Shown here: positions 1 through 6,162 of the stretch, in pieces
Layout: each line of letters starts with the position of its first letter
How positions within the stretch are numbered: position 1 is the stretch's first letter
Origin: Suttonella ornithocola
GTDB lineage: Bacteria; Pseudomonadota; Gammaproteobacteria; Cardiobacteriales; Cardiobacteriaceae
Direction: 5' to 3'
NCBI RefSeq assembly: GCF_001889065.1
Contig: NZ_LWHB01000062.1
Span: forward strand, 1 to 26,136
DNA length: 26,136 nt
The notes under the pieces: generated by a model
What the model was told of the DNA's origin: nothing
What the model saw: only the letters and a program-made list of their open reading frames with translations
Databases searched by the model: none
Program-made: the position numbers and the translations under genes

Positions 1-689
1 ATATCTAATCCAATGATTGATAAACCAACGGAGTAGATGATGCCTAACGCAAGCATAACGAGTAATTGACCTCGTAAAAAACCACTTAGAACGAAATCAG
101 AGCGACGCATTAGTTCATGTGTAATGGCTTTATATTGGCGCGGAATGAGCTCATCAATTTTATTAACCAAAATATCCCAATCGCGTAATAAGTAGAAAGT
201 CACTACAGGTGTTAGGAAAAGATAGGTTAAAAAGGTAATCACTATTCCAATAGGACCAGAAAGTGAGCCAATAAATGATCGCGCGACTTGTGAAGCGCTA
301 CCAATATGCTCGCTCATCAAAGCTTTTATGTTATCAATACTAAAATCTTTAACACTGATATTAAAAAGTTTCTCAAGCGTACTGCCAAAATGTGATTTCA
401 TCCAGTCAATATATTGAGGCATCCTATTCCCAAGCGTATCAATCTGGCTAGTAATAGCAGGAATTAAAACTAATACGATTAAGCACATGAGTATAATTAA
501 CCCAAGGAACACAATGACAACAGCCCAAGTTCGTGAAACTTTTACGGCTTCTAATCGATCAGCTAAAGGATCGCCTAAATAGGCTAATAAAGCCCCTAAG
601 AAAAATGGCGTAAGAATTGGGCTAAGTAAATATAACAAGCTAATAAACACACCTAGGAGAATTAGCCAAAAAATTCTTGATTCAAACAC
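1..689 (-). CDS. AI-2E/PerM family permease, N-terminal part (cut by window edge)
   Basis: This is the first 229 residues of a polytopic inner-membrane protein of the AI-2E transporter (PerM/YdiK) superfamily; members are usually about 350 residues, so the C-terminus lies outside the window. Reading from a GTG at 689, an in-frame TAG lies two codons upstream, which fixes the start closely. The visible protein begins VFESRIFWLILLGVFISLLY, then SPILTPFFLGALLAYLGDPL (typical of the family's first two helices), a further helix rich in I/L/V, a hydrophilic stretch with amphipathic repeats (IGSASQVARSF), TYLFLTPVVTFYLLRDWD, and RRSDFVLSGFLRGQLLVM, the conserved loop-plus-helix of the family. The substrate cannot be told from sequence; family members have been linked to AI-2 export and Na+/H+ exchange. 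It is divergent from prmB with about 190 bp between them. The Shine-Dalgarno is weak, as is common for GTG starts. Confidence 0.88.
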   Translation of the reverse strand, partial: MFESRIFWLILLGVFISLLYLLSPILTPFFLGALLAYLGDPLADRLEAVKVSRTWAVVIVFLGLIILMCLIVLVLIPAITSQIDTLGNRMPQYIDWMKSHFGSTLEKLFNISVKDFSIDNIKALMSEHIGSASQVARSFIGSLSGPIGIVITFLTYLFLTPVVTFYLLRDWDILVNKIDELIPRQYKAITHELMRRSDFVLSGFLRGQLLVMLALGIIYSVGLSIIGLD

Positions 690-882
690 GTGAAACTACT
701 CTAAAAAGAAAAGTGCTATTGTATCAGCTAAAAAAAATGTTCAAAGGACGATATGAAAAAATCCTATCGTTTTAAGTATGTCAACTAAAAATTCTATAAA
801 AGTTACAGGATAAAATAGCCCAACTTACCTTTATTTAGGGCAAAATATAATCGGTCTATACTTAATTTTATAAAAGGAAAAA

Positions 883-1782
883 ATGAAGAATTTATTAACT
901 GTCCTTGATTGGATTCGCTATGGTGCCAGTCGGTTAGCTGAAAGCAATGTGTACTATGGTCACGGTACAGACAATGCGCTAGATGAATCGGCAGCACTGG
1001 TATTAGGTATGCTTAAGCTTCCTTTTGATATTAGTCCGACGTATTTTCAAGCGCACTTGACTGAAAAAGAGAAGGAGAAACTTGTTTGGGGTTTAGAACA
1101 ACGTATTCAGGCGCGCCTGCCAGTGCCCTATATTACTCATCGCACGCTTTATGGTGGTTATGAGTTTTATATTGACCAAAGAGCTTTAATTCCTCGTTCT
1201 CCGATTGCAGAGCTGATAGAAAAAGATTTAATGCCTTATTGGCAAGGGCAAGAACCAGAGCGAATTTTAGATTTGTGTTGTGGGAGCGGATGTATCGGGA
1301 TATTAGCAAAATATCGCTATCCTGAAGCAGAAGTTGTTTTGGCGGATATTGATTTAGATGCGCTTGAAGTTGCCGAAATTAACCTTGAACGTGCAGGTAT
1401 GCAATCCTGTGGGATAGAGGTTTGCCATTCAGATACATTTGAAGCGGTTACGGGTACTTTTGATTGGATATTATGCAATCCTCCTTATGTTGAAGCAGAA
1501 GAAATGCAAGAGATTGCGGATGAGTATCGCCATGAACCGATACAAGCGCTCGTTTCAGGAGAATATGGTTTAGATTTAACTCAAAAAATTCTTCATCAAG
1601 CAGCTGATTATTTAACAGAGAATGGCATATTGATTTTAGAAGTAGGTATGACTTGGCCAATTTTAGAAGAAGTTTATCCTGAAATTGGTTTCGATTGGGT
1701 TGAATTTGAGCGTGGTGGAGAAGGTGTTTTTGCAGTTGGTAGGGACGAGTTATTGGCTTGGCGAGAAGCAGGATTGATATAA
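883..1782 (+). CDS. prmB: Ribosomal protein L3 N5-glutamine methyltransferase PrmB
   Basis: A 299-residue SAM-dependent methyltransferase that modifies the amide nitrogen of a glutamine in ribosomal protein L3 in the cytoplasm. Residues 1-95 form the helical substrate-recognition domain. The Rossmann domain follows, with the SAM-binding motif LDLCCGSGCIGI (129-140), an acidic motif LADID (153-157) and the catalytic NPPY tetrad at 199-202 that binds the glutamine amide. The segment LIPRSPIAELI (102-112) is the PrmB form of the motif; release-factor methyltransferase PrmC has a PETE-type sequence there, so PrmB is the better assignment. Length matches the family. An AAGGA Shine-Dalgarno sits 5-10 nt before ATG 883. 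A TATAAT at 846-851 is a possible -10 box, but no good -35 precedes it. No partner gene such as aroC is downstream; the next elements are the TPP riboswitch and tenA ruin. Confidence 0.93.
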   Translation: MKNLLTVLDWIRYGASRLAESNVYYGHGTDNALDESAALVLGMLKLPFDISPTYFQAHLTEKEKEKLVWGLEQRIQARLPVPYITHRTLYGGYEFYIDQRALIPRSPIAELIEKDLMPYWQGQEPERILDLCCGSGCIGILAKYRYPEAEVVLADIDLDALEVAEINLERAGMQSCGIEVCHSDTFEAVTGTFDWILCNPPYVEAEEMQEIADEYRHEPIQALVSGEYGLDLTQKILHQAADYLTENGILILEVGMTWPILEEVYPEIGFDWVEFERGGEGVFAVGRDELLAWREAGLI

Positions 1783-1810
1783 AAGCTTTTTTTGAAATTA
1801 TATTTCAGGC

Positions 1811-1816
1811 TATACT
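1811..1816 (+). promoter_or_regulatory. Possible -10 box for the TPP riboswitch transcript
   Basis: TATACT lies 6 bases before the 5' strand of riboswitch stem P1, so transcription would start about where the aptamer begins. The -35 region is only a T-run, so the promoter is weak or degraded. The placement relative to the aptamer is the main support. Confidence 0.35.
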
Positions 1817-1822
1817 AAATAG

Positions 1823-1907
1823 CTACTTTTAGGGGTGTCCGTATTTAGGGCTGAGCGGTGTACCCGCTGAATCTGATGTTGTTCATGCAGCCGTAGGAAA
1901 CAAGTAG
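1823..1907 (+). promoter_or_regulatory. TPP riboswitch (THI element), orphaned
   Basis: The stretch has the ordered blocks of a thiamine pyrophosphate aptamer. Stem P1 is CTACTT (1823-1828) with AAGTAG (1902-1907). GGGGTG follows at 1832-1837. P3 is GTCC with GGGC. The pyrimidine-binding block is CTGAG at 1851-1855, then TACCCGCTGAATCTGATG (1861-1878, near-consensus ACCC..GAAxCTGAT). P4 is GTTG with CAGC around TTCATG, then CCGTAGGAAAC. The usual CTGAGA reads CTGAGC and the final GTAGGGA reads GTAGGAAA, so the core carries a few substitutions and may bind weakly. Such elements repress thiamine synthesis or uptake genes when TPP is high. No intact thiamine gene follows: a 107-bp inverted-repeat element begins 50 nt downstream, then a broken tenA. 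Confidence 0.85.
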
Positions 1908-1957
1908 AAAATGCCAATGGATTGCGATAGCGCTCTCTCGCTTATTTAGAGGAAAAC

Positions 1958-2064
1958 TATAGTCAAAGAAAACTAAAATTGGTGCAAGGCAACCGAGTGC
2001 AGATAATATAGTTGTACAATAAATGAGGGAAATACTGTATCAATTTAGTATTTCTTCGACTATA
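1958..2064 (+). repeat. Miniature inverted-repeat element between riboswitch and tenA
   Basis: The element starts TATAGTCAAAGAAAACTAAA and ends with the inverse of TATAGTCGAAGAAATACTAA, giving roughly 20-bp imperfect terminal inverted repeats with a one-base shift. It is 107 bp and too short to encode a transposase. The TATAG...CTATA termini suggest TA-target insertion, as in IS630/mariner-type elements and their non-autonomous derivatives. It ends 2 bases before the ATG of the tenA remnant, so it replaced or displaced the leader and ribosome binding site linking the TPP aptamer to tenA. Its centre (1986-2025) differs from the other elements in this window, so it is a separate family with similar ends. 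Confidence 0.7.
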
Positions 2065-2066
2065 TC

Positions 2067-2345
2067 ATGACTTTTTCTATTGATTTACGTGAGGCTGGTT
2101 AACTTTTTTTGGCAAGAAACAGTTGATCATATTTTTGTACAAGAAATGGTCAAAAATCGCTTAAGCACTAAAGCATTTTTACGTTATCTTAATCAAGATT
2201 ACACATTTTTTAGACATTTTTCTGATTTGTCCGCAAACACCTACTATTAAAGCAGATATAATGGCACATCGGCATCAGTGATTAACTTTTTAGCATCGTT
2301 ACCGATAAAGAAAATGATTATTTCCTTCAAAAGGCATACCATAGT
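2067..2345 (+). pseudogene. tenA: tenA (thiaminase II-like) pseudogene, N-terminal remnant
   Basis: Fragments in shifting frames read as the first 90-100 residues of a TenA-family protein (thiamine salvage; intact members about 220 residues). Frame 1 from ATG 2067 gives MTFSIDLREAG, then TAA at 2100. Frame 2 (2107-2247) gives FWQETVDHIFVQEMVKN and, further on, FLRYLNQDYTFFRHFSDL, matching the TenA pattern W...HPFV....G.L....F..YL.QDY.FL..F. It stops at 2248-2250. A third frame gives PTIKADIMAHRHQ before TGA at 2279, a fourth INFLASLP, and a fifth DKENDYFLQKA, which resembles the END/EEDYF block of proteobacterial TenA. The rest of the gene is missing; a partial 106-bp element begins near 2349. 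The upstream TPP aptamer independently supports a thiamine-related identity. No functional product is expected. Confidence 0.78.
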
Positions 2346-2348
2346 TAG

Positions 2349-2417
2349 AGATAGGATGCTGTTTTCAAAATGGATATTGAGTTAACGCTGTATGCATTTT
2401 TTGGGATCCCTGCTATA
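2349..2417 (+). repeat. Partial copy of the 106-bp TATAG element (copy C)
   Basis: The right-hand two-thirds match copy B at 6005-6110, sharing the run GTTAACG, then TATGCATTTTTTGGGA and the terminal GCTATA. The left terminus is not recognisable, because the tenA remnant occupies that position; a shared GCATAC at the right offset may be chance or a trace of the element. It lies 55 bp before the DUF302 gene and could form part of its leader. Confidence 0.65.
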
Positions 2418-2472
2418 GAGAGAGATTTCTTTACTTATGCTTATGAATAAGGTTAATCAATAAGGAGAATTT

Positions 2473-2919
2473 ATGGTTTTAAAAACAATTTTATTATCAA
2501 TGGGATTATTAGCTATGAAGGTTGTATTAGCAGCAGAATCTTTGGTAAAGGTGGAAAGTCCAGATAATTTTGAGACGACTTTTCAGCGGGTAGAGCAAGG
2601 ATTAAAGGATAAAGGAATGACAATTTTTACTGTGGTCGATCATGCAGATGCGGCTAAGGAAAATGGGTTAACACTGCGTCCTACTCGTGTCATTATTTTT
2701 GGTAACCCAAAAGGTGGTACGCCTTTAATGGAAAAAGCGCCTTCTTTGGCATTACAATTACCTTTAAAAGTCCTGATTTTTGAAGGAGATGATGGAAAGG
2801 TTTACGGAGAGTTTTTAACTGCAAAAGCATTAGCAGAAGGTGTTGGTGTGAATGTAGAAGTGGTAGAGTCTTTGGCGCCAGCAGAAAAACTTTTGCAAAA
2901 ATTAGTCAGCGGACAGTAA
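2473..2919 (+). CDS. DUF302 family secreted protein
   Basis: A 148-residue protein with an N-terminal hydrophobic signal segment (residues 4-20, probable cleavage after VLAA near 21). Most of the remainder is a DUF302 domain, recognisable by LRPTRVIIFGNPKGGTPLM (67-85) and the preceding VVDHADAAKENGL. The family forms small alpha/beta homodimers; its biochemical role is unknown, and many members are periplasmic. The start is fixed by an AAGGAG Shine-Dalgarno 5-10 nt before ATG 2473. It stands alone: upstream is a partial inverted-repeat element, and immediately downstream (2922) is an intact one, which may act as its transcript end since it can fold into a long hairpin. Confidence 0.85.
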   Translation: MVLKTILLSMGLLAMKVVLAAESLVKVESPDNFETTFQRVEQGLKDKGMTIFTVVDHADAAKENGLTLRPTRVIIFGNPKGGTPLMEKAPSLALQLPLKVLIFEGDDGKVYGEFLTAKALAEGVGVNVEVVESLAPAEKLLQKLVSGQ

Positions 2920-2921
2920 CA

Positions 2922-3027
2922 TATAGCCAACTTCTCAAAAAATGCATACAACGTTAATTTAACATCTAATTCAAAAATAGCGTATTATTTCAAATTACTG
3001 TATGCATTTTTCGGGAGTCCAGCTATA
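2922..3027 (-). repeat. 106-bp TATAG inverted-repeat element (copy A)
   Basis: The termini are TATAGCCAACTTCTCAAAAA at left and, read inward from the right, TATAGCTGGACTCCCGAAAA, followed on both sides by ATGCATACA. This gives inverted repeats of about 29 bp. It is exactly 106 bp, the same as copy B (6005-6110). It is inverted relative to B: its left end (TATAGCCAACTT, AACGTTAA) is the reverse complement of B's right end. It begins 3 bases after the DUF302 stop codon. It has no coding capacity and is best described as a MITE. Confidence 0.8.
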
Positions 3028-3142
3028 GACAAACTATTATCTTTTGCATAAGTCATCTTTGTTTTTGAATATTATGAGACCTTTGCAAAAAACAAAAAAA
3101 TAGAGAAATTCCAATTTTTCAAATTCTGAAAATATATTAAAA

Positions 3143-3277
3143 TTAGATAGTGGTTTGAAAAGTATGCTAAACATACTCTTACAAAAAATACTCCTTTTAA
3201 TGTATTGATATTTAAATATTTAATTACAATTAGAATATTTGATAATATTCCAGTATATTTTTCAAACCACTATCTAA
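3143..3277 (+). repeat. Inverted-repeat element, second family (about 135 bp)
   Basis: Its ends are TTAGATAGTGGTTTGAAAAG at left and the inverse of TTAGATAGTGGTTTGAAAAA at right, with TAT continuing on both sides. That gives a 23-bp terminal inverted repeat with one mismatch. The interior is very AT-rich and includes a small GTATG/CATAC hairpin at the left. A sequence at 3344-3370 carries a related end (inverse of ATAACAGTTTGAAAAATAT), suggesting a second, partial copy. The true outer boundaries could extend a few bases to flanking TATA motifs. Confidence 0.7.
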
Positions 3278-3312
3278 AATTATAGCGTTAATTTTTCTAC
3301 TAGTGGCAAAAA

Positions 3313-3370
3313 TTAGTGGAAAATGGAATTTTCCAAATATTTAATTATATTTTTCAAACTGTTATATAGA
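3313..3370. repeat. Possible fragment of the second element family with hairpin
   Basis: A perfect hairpin, TGGAAAAT-GGA-ATTTTCCA, lies at about 3317-3335. It is followed at 3344-3370 by a sequence whose complement matches the ATAxxxGTTTGAAAAATAT end of the element at 3143-3277. No second terminus was found, so this looks like a solo end or a decayed copy. Confidence 0.4.
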
Positions 3371-3383
3371 AAGGTTGCTAGAA

Positions 3384-3479
3384 TATAGTGCGATCAGCTA
3401 AAAAACAAAACATCCTATAGCCCTTATCTAGCCATTCTGGCGGTAGATAACGTTCTGTTTTTTAGCTGATTTGACTATA
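3384..3479. repeat. Inverted-repeat element, third family (96 bp)
   Basis: It starts TATAGTGCGATCAGCTAAAA and, read inward from the right end, TATAGTCAAATCAGCTAAAA, continuing AACA(A/G)AAC, so the terminal inverted repeats are about 28 bp with few mismatches. The middle holds an inner hairpin, TTATCTA-GCC facing GGC-GGTAGATAA. Termini are again TATAG...CTATA. The whole unit could fold into a single long cruciform or RNA hairpin. It lies in the gene-free stretch between DUF302 and the Lrp-type gene. Confidence 0.75.
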
Positions 3480-3585
3480 GTTACAGGGTTAAGATAGATG
3501 AACAAAGTAAGCATACATACTGTACTAGAATAGCGATCTAATTTCTTTAACTCTTTTATTAGCCTTTAAATATATTCATTGTTTT
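3480..3585. other. Remaining gene-free tail of the 2920-3585 interval
   Basis: After the three inverted-repeat elements, this AT-rich stretch shows no open reading frame of note and no strong terminator for the convergent lrp-type gene. The 2920-3585 interval as a whole is mostly made of small mobile-element remains. Confidence 0.6.
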
Positions 3586-4056
3586 TTAGGGATTTGGTTC
3601 TCGATCAATAACTCGGCGCATTTCAAAACTGGAGTGAACGTTTGCAACGCCAGCGATACGGTTGAGTTTACCAAGTAAAAATTGTTCAAAATCCCGCATA
3701 TCTTTGACGACTATTTGTAAGAGATAGTCTTCTGCTCGTCCAGTAACGATGCTCATACGAATAACCTCTGGAAAGGTCTCTACCGTTCGTTCAAATTGAG
3801 CAAAGCGTTCTGGGGTATGTTTGTCTAATGTTACGGCAATAAATACGCTTAGGTCATAACCTAGAGCGTGGTGATTGAGTTTGGCGTGATAGCTTTCTAT
3901 ATAGCCGTTTTCTTCTAACCGCTTAACCCGCCTTGCACAGGGGGTGGGAGAGAGATTGACGGCTTCAGCTAGGGCAAGATTATTTATTCGACCGTCTTGG
4001 ACTAGTTTTCGCAAGATACGCTTATCTATGCTATCTAATTGGTGCTTTTCACTCAT
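3586..4056 (-). CDS. Lrp/AsnC family transcriptional regulator
   Basis: A 156-residue protein with the full Lrp architecture. An N-terminal winged helix-turn-helix spans about residues 8-65 (LDSIDKRILRKLVQDGRINN, then LALAEAVNLSPTPCARRVKR as the recognition region). A C-terminal RAM/ASND ligand-binding domain runs from about 70 to 150, containing VTGRAEDYLLQIVVKDMRDF, the usual effector-pocket strand-turn. The HTH form NLSPTPCARRVKRLE is common in proteobacterial Lrp-type regulators of amino-acid metabolism. Proteins of this family form octamers and respond to amino acids such as leucine. It is divergent from leuA with 117 bp between the two starts, a classic arrangement for a regulator controlling its neighbour and itself, but the target is inference. 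No strong Shine-Dalgarno precedes ATG 4056. It is too divergent from global Lrp to be given that symbol with confidence. Confidence 0.88.
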   Translation of the reverse strand: MSEKHQLDSIDKRILRKLVQDGRINNLALAEAVNLSPTPCARRVKRLEENGYIESYHAKLNHHALGYDLSVFIAVTLDKHTPERFAQFERTVETFPEVIRMSIVTGRAEDYLLQIVVKDMRDFEQFLLGKLNRIAGVANVHSSFEMRRVIDREPNP

Positions 4057-4117
4057 AATTTAACTAAAAGTAGGTAAAATAATTATTTATTATCCAATTA
4101 TAGATGATTTTTAGAGA

Positions 4118-4144
4118 TTGTTTTAATTATATTAGCGTTATAAT
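4118..4144 (+). promoter_or_regulatory. Possible leuA promoter
   Basis: A perfect TATAAT (4139-4144) is preceded by TTGTTT (4118-4123) at the short spacing of 15. The start would lie about 20 nt before the leuA ATG, leaving no room for a leucine-codon leader peptide or attenuator. The AT-rich 117-bp divergent region is also where an Lrp-type protein would bind; no single clear palindrome was identified. Confidence 0.4.
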
Positions 4145-4173
4145 AATTTTATCTTCTCAATCAGGAATGATTT

Positions 4174-5844
4174 ATGGCACAGAAATTTGATTTCAAAAAA
4201 TATCGTCCTTTTGCTTTTGCTCCACAATTATTAGATAGAACTTGGCCGAATAAAGTAATTGATAAGGCACCTCGTTGGGTAAGTGTTGATTTACGCGATG
4301 GTAATCAAGCGTTGATTGATCCCATGACGATTGAACAAAAGTTACGTTTTTTCAATCTATTAGTAGATTGTGGTTTTAAGGAAATTGAAATTGGGTTTCC
4401 ATCGGCTTCTCAAATTGAATTTGATTTTACTCGACGTTTAATTGAGGAGAATTTGATTCCTGATGATGTCACAATACAGGTATTGGTCCAGGCTCGTGAG
4501 CATTTAATTTTGCGAACTTTTGAAGCTTTACAAGGCGTTAAGCGAGCAATTATGCATGTCTATAATTCTACTTCTCGTGTGCAAAGAGAAAAGGTTTATC
4601 AAAAATCTCGTGAGGAAATTACAGAAATTGCGGCATTTGGTGCTACTTTATTAAAAGAGCAAGCTAAGAAATTTCCTAATAGTGAATGGATTTTTGAATA
4701 TTCTCCAGAGAGCTTCTCTCAAACAGAACCAGATTTTGCTGTTGAAGTATGTGAGACGGTTTGTGAGATCTGGCAACCTTGGAATGGACAAAAGGTTATT
4801 TTAAATTTACCTAATACAGTAGAAGTTTCAACACCTAATCTCTATGCGGATCAAATTGAGTATTTTTGTCGCCATCTTTCTTGTCGGAAAGATGTTGTGA
4901 TTAGTGTTCATACGCATAATGATCGCGGATGCGCAGTAGCAGCTTCTGAATTAGCAGTGATGGCAGGTGCCGATAGGGTAGAAGGAACGTTACTAGGCAA
5001 TGGTGAACGGACAGGAAATATGGATATCATGGTGATGGCGATGAATCTATATTCTCAAGGAGTTGATCCAAAATTAGATTTTTCTAAGATGAATGAGATT
5101 GTTCATGTGGTCAGTGAATGTAATAATCTTCCTGTTCATCCTCGCCACCCTTATATTGGTGAACTAGTGTTTACGGCTTTTTCTGGCTCGCATCAAGATG
5201 CTATTAAGAAATCTCTTGAGAAGGAAGCGGTAGAAGGTGTTTGGGATATCGCTTATCTCCCTATTGATCCACATGATATTGGTAGAAGTTATCAAGATGT
5301 AGTACGCATTAATTCTCAATCTGGTAAGGGCGGTGTGGCGTATATTTTATCGAGAGATTATGGCTTGAATGTACCTCGTTGGTTACAGGTTGATTTGGCA
5401 CAAAAGGTACAAGTTGAAAGTGAACGTAAGCAAAAAGAGCTTTTGTCTCAAGAAGTCATGAAGGTCTTTGAAGACAGTTATTTGCAAGAAAGTGATTACC
5501 AATTATTAGACTATAGTATTAGTCGGCATGAACGTGAGGATAAATTAGAAGCTTTATTACGTCATCATAGCCAAGAATGCCGTGTGAGTGGACAAGGAGC
5601 CGGCGTTATTTCTGCATTTGTTAATGCGTTAGAAGAAATGGCAAATGTCAAAATGAATGTAGTAAATTATGCTCAGCATGCAATGACACAATCTACGAAT
5701 GCTCAAGCAGTAGCTTATGTTCAATTGATGATAGATGAATATTTATATACAGGCATTGCGTATAGTCAAGATACGGTAACTGCGATGTTGCGTGCAACTT
5801 TGGTTGCAATGAGTCAAGCGTTGAGAACGTTGGAAGCGGTATAA
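4174..5844 (+). CDS. leuA: 2-isopropylmalate synthase, type 2 (LeuA)
   Basis: The 556-residue enzyme condenses acetyl-CoA with 2-oxoisovalerate, the committed step of leucine synthesis. The HMGL-like TIM barrel (about 30-320) carries the metal/substrate motif DLRDGNQAL (39-47), metal ligands in HTHND (246-250) and the glycine-rich GNGERTGN (275-282). The C-terminal third (about 430-556) is the LeuA allosteric domain that mediates leucine feedback inhibition. The RDGNQALIDPM form and early FAPQLLDRTWP segment mark the longer class (yeast, actinobacterial and some proteobacterial enzymes) rather than the E. coli 523-residue class. AGGAA lies 7-12 nt before ATG 4174. It is monocistronic: a perfect hairpin terminator follows at 5902, and leuB/C/D are not in the window. 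Its neighbour is the divergent Lrp-type regulator. Confidence 0.95.
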   Translation: MAQKFDFKKYRPFAFAPQLLDRTWPNKVIDKAPRWVSVDLRDGNQALIDPMTIEQKLRFFNLLVDCGFKEIEIGFPSASQIEFDFTRRLIEENLIPDDVTIQVLVQAREHLILRTFEALQGVKRAIMHVYNSTSRVQREKVYQKSREEITEIAAFGATLLKEQAKKFPNSEWIFEYSPESFSQTEPDFAVEVCETVCEIWQPWNGQKVILNLPNTVEVSTPNLYADQIEYFCRHLSCRKDVVISVHTHNDRGCAVAASELAVMAGADRVEGTLLGNGERTGNMDIMVMAMNLYSQGVDPKLDFSKMNEIVHVVSECNNLPVHPRHPYIGELVFTAFSGSHQDAIKKSLEKEAVEGVWDIAYLPIDPHDIGRSYQDVVRINSQSGKGGVAYILSRDYGLNVPRWLQVDLAQKVQVESERKQKELLSQEVMKVFEDSYLQESDYQLLDYSISRHEREDKLEALLRHHSQECRVSGQGAGVISAFVNALEEMANVKMNVVNYAQHAMTQSTNAQAVAYVQLMIDEYLYTGIAYSQDTVTAMLRATLVAMSQALRTLEAV

Positions 5845-5901
5845 GTTGATAAAAGCCAGTTACTTGTTAGATTAAAGTAGTCATAAGCTGCAATATCTCT
5901 G

Positions 5902-5938
5902 GTGAACATAGTTTAATACTATGTTCACTTTGTATTTT
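5902..5938 (+). terminator. Intrinsic terminator of leuA
   Basis: A perfect 10-bp stem, GTGAACATAG (5902-5911) with CTATGTTCAC (5919-5928), encloses a 7-nt loop and is followed by TTTGTATTTT. It lies 58 bp after the leuA stop. Confidence 0.85.
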
Positions 5939-5979
5939 AGGAATCATAAAGATGAATATTATTGGTATTTCTCTATAGG

Positions 5980-6008
5980 TTGACAAGAAATAATGCTTCT
6001 TTTATATA
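5980..6008 (+). promoter_or_regulatory. Probable cpdB promoter, with -10 at an element boundary
   Basis: A consensus -35 TTGACA (5980-5985) is followed after 17 bp by TATATA (6003-6008). The 106-bp element begins at TATAG 6005, so the -10 hexamer overlaps the insertion junction. The element would then be transcribed as a hairpin-rich leader ahead of the nucleotidase gene. Confidence 0.55.
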
Positions 6009-6110
6009 GTAGGATTCCCGAAAAGTGCATACAGCGCTTTTGGATAAGACGGTGCTTTCAAAGTGGTTATTAAGTTAACGTTATATGCATTTTTTGGGAA
6101 GTTGGCTATA
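6005..6110 (+). repeat. 106-bp TATAG inverted-repeat element (copy B)
   Basis: Left end TATAGTAGGATTCCCGAAAA, then GTGCATACA; the right end read inward is TATAGCCAACTTCCCAAAAA, then ATGCATATA. It is the same length as copy A and shares its end TATAGCCAACTT in opposite orientation. The asymmetric interior (CTTTCAAAGTGGTTATTAAG) is also found in copy C. It lies between a likely promoter and the nucleotidase start, in the 5' untranslated region. Confidence 0.8.
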
Positions 6111-6162
6111 GAAGTCATAAAGTTTTTAAAAGTAACTGTTAAGCTAAAAAGGTTGGGTATTA

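Noticed and set aside
1783..1815. Terminator after prmB formed by TGAAAT/ATTTCA
   Set aside because: The T-run precedes rather than follows the weak 6-bp stem on the plus strand, so it does not fit an intrinsic terminator.
2371..2451. Short reading frame beginning MDIELTLYAFF after the tenA remnant
   Set aside because: It is a translation of the partial 106-bp element plus flanking DNA, has no ribosome binding site of note, and resembles no protein.
2920..3585. CRISPR-like array in the repeat-rich region
   Set aside because: The repeats are inverted pairs of several families, not regularly spaced direct repeats, and no cas genes are present.
4057..4173. Leucine attenuator or leader peptide before leuA
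   Set aside because: The likely start site leaves only about 20 nt of leader, with no run of Leu codons and no hairpin.
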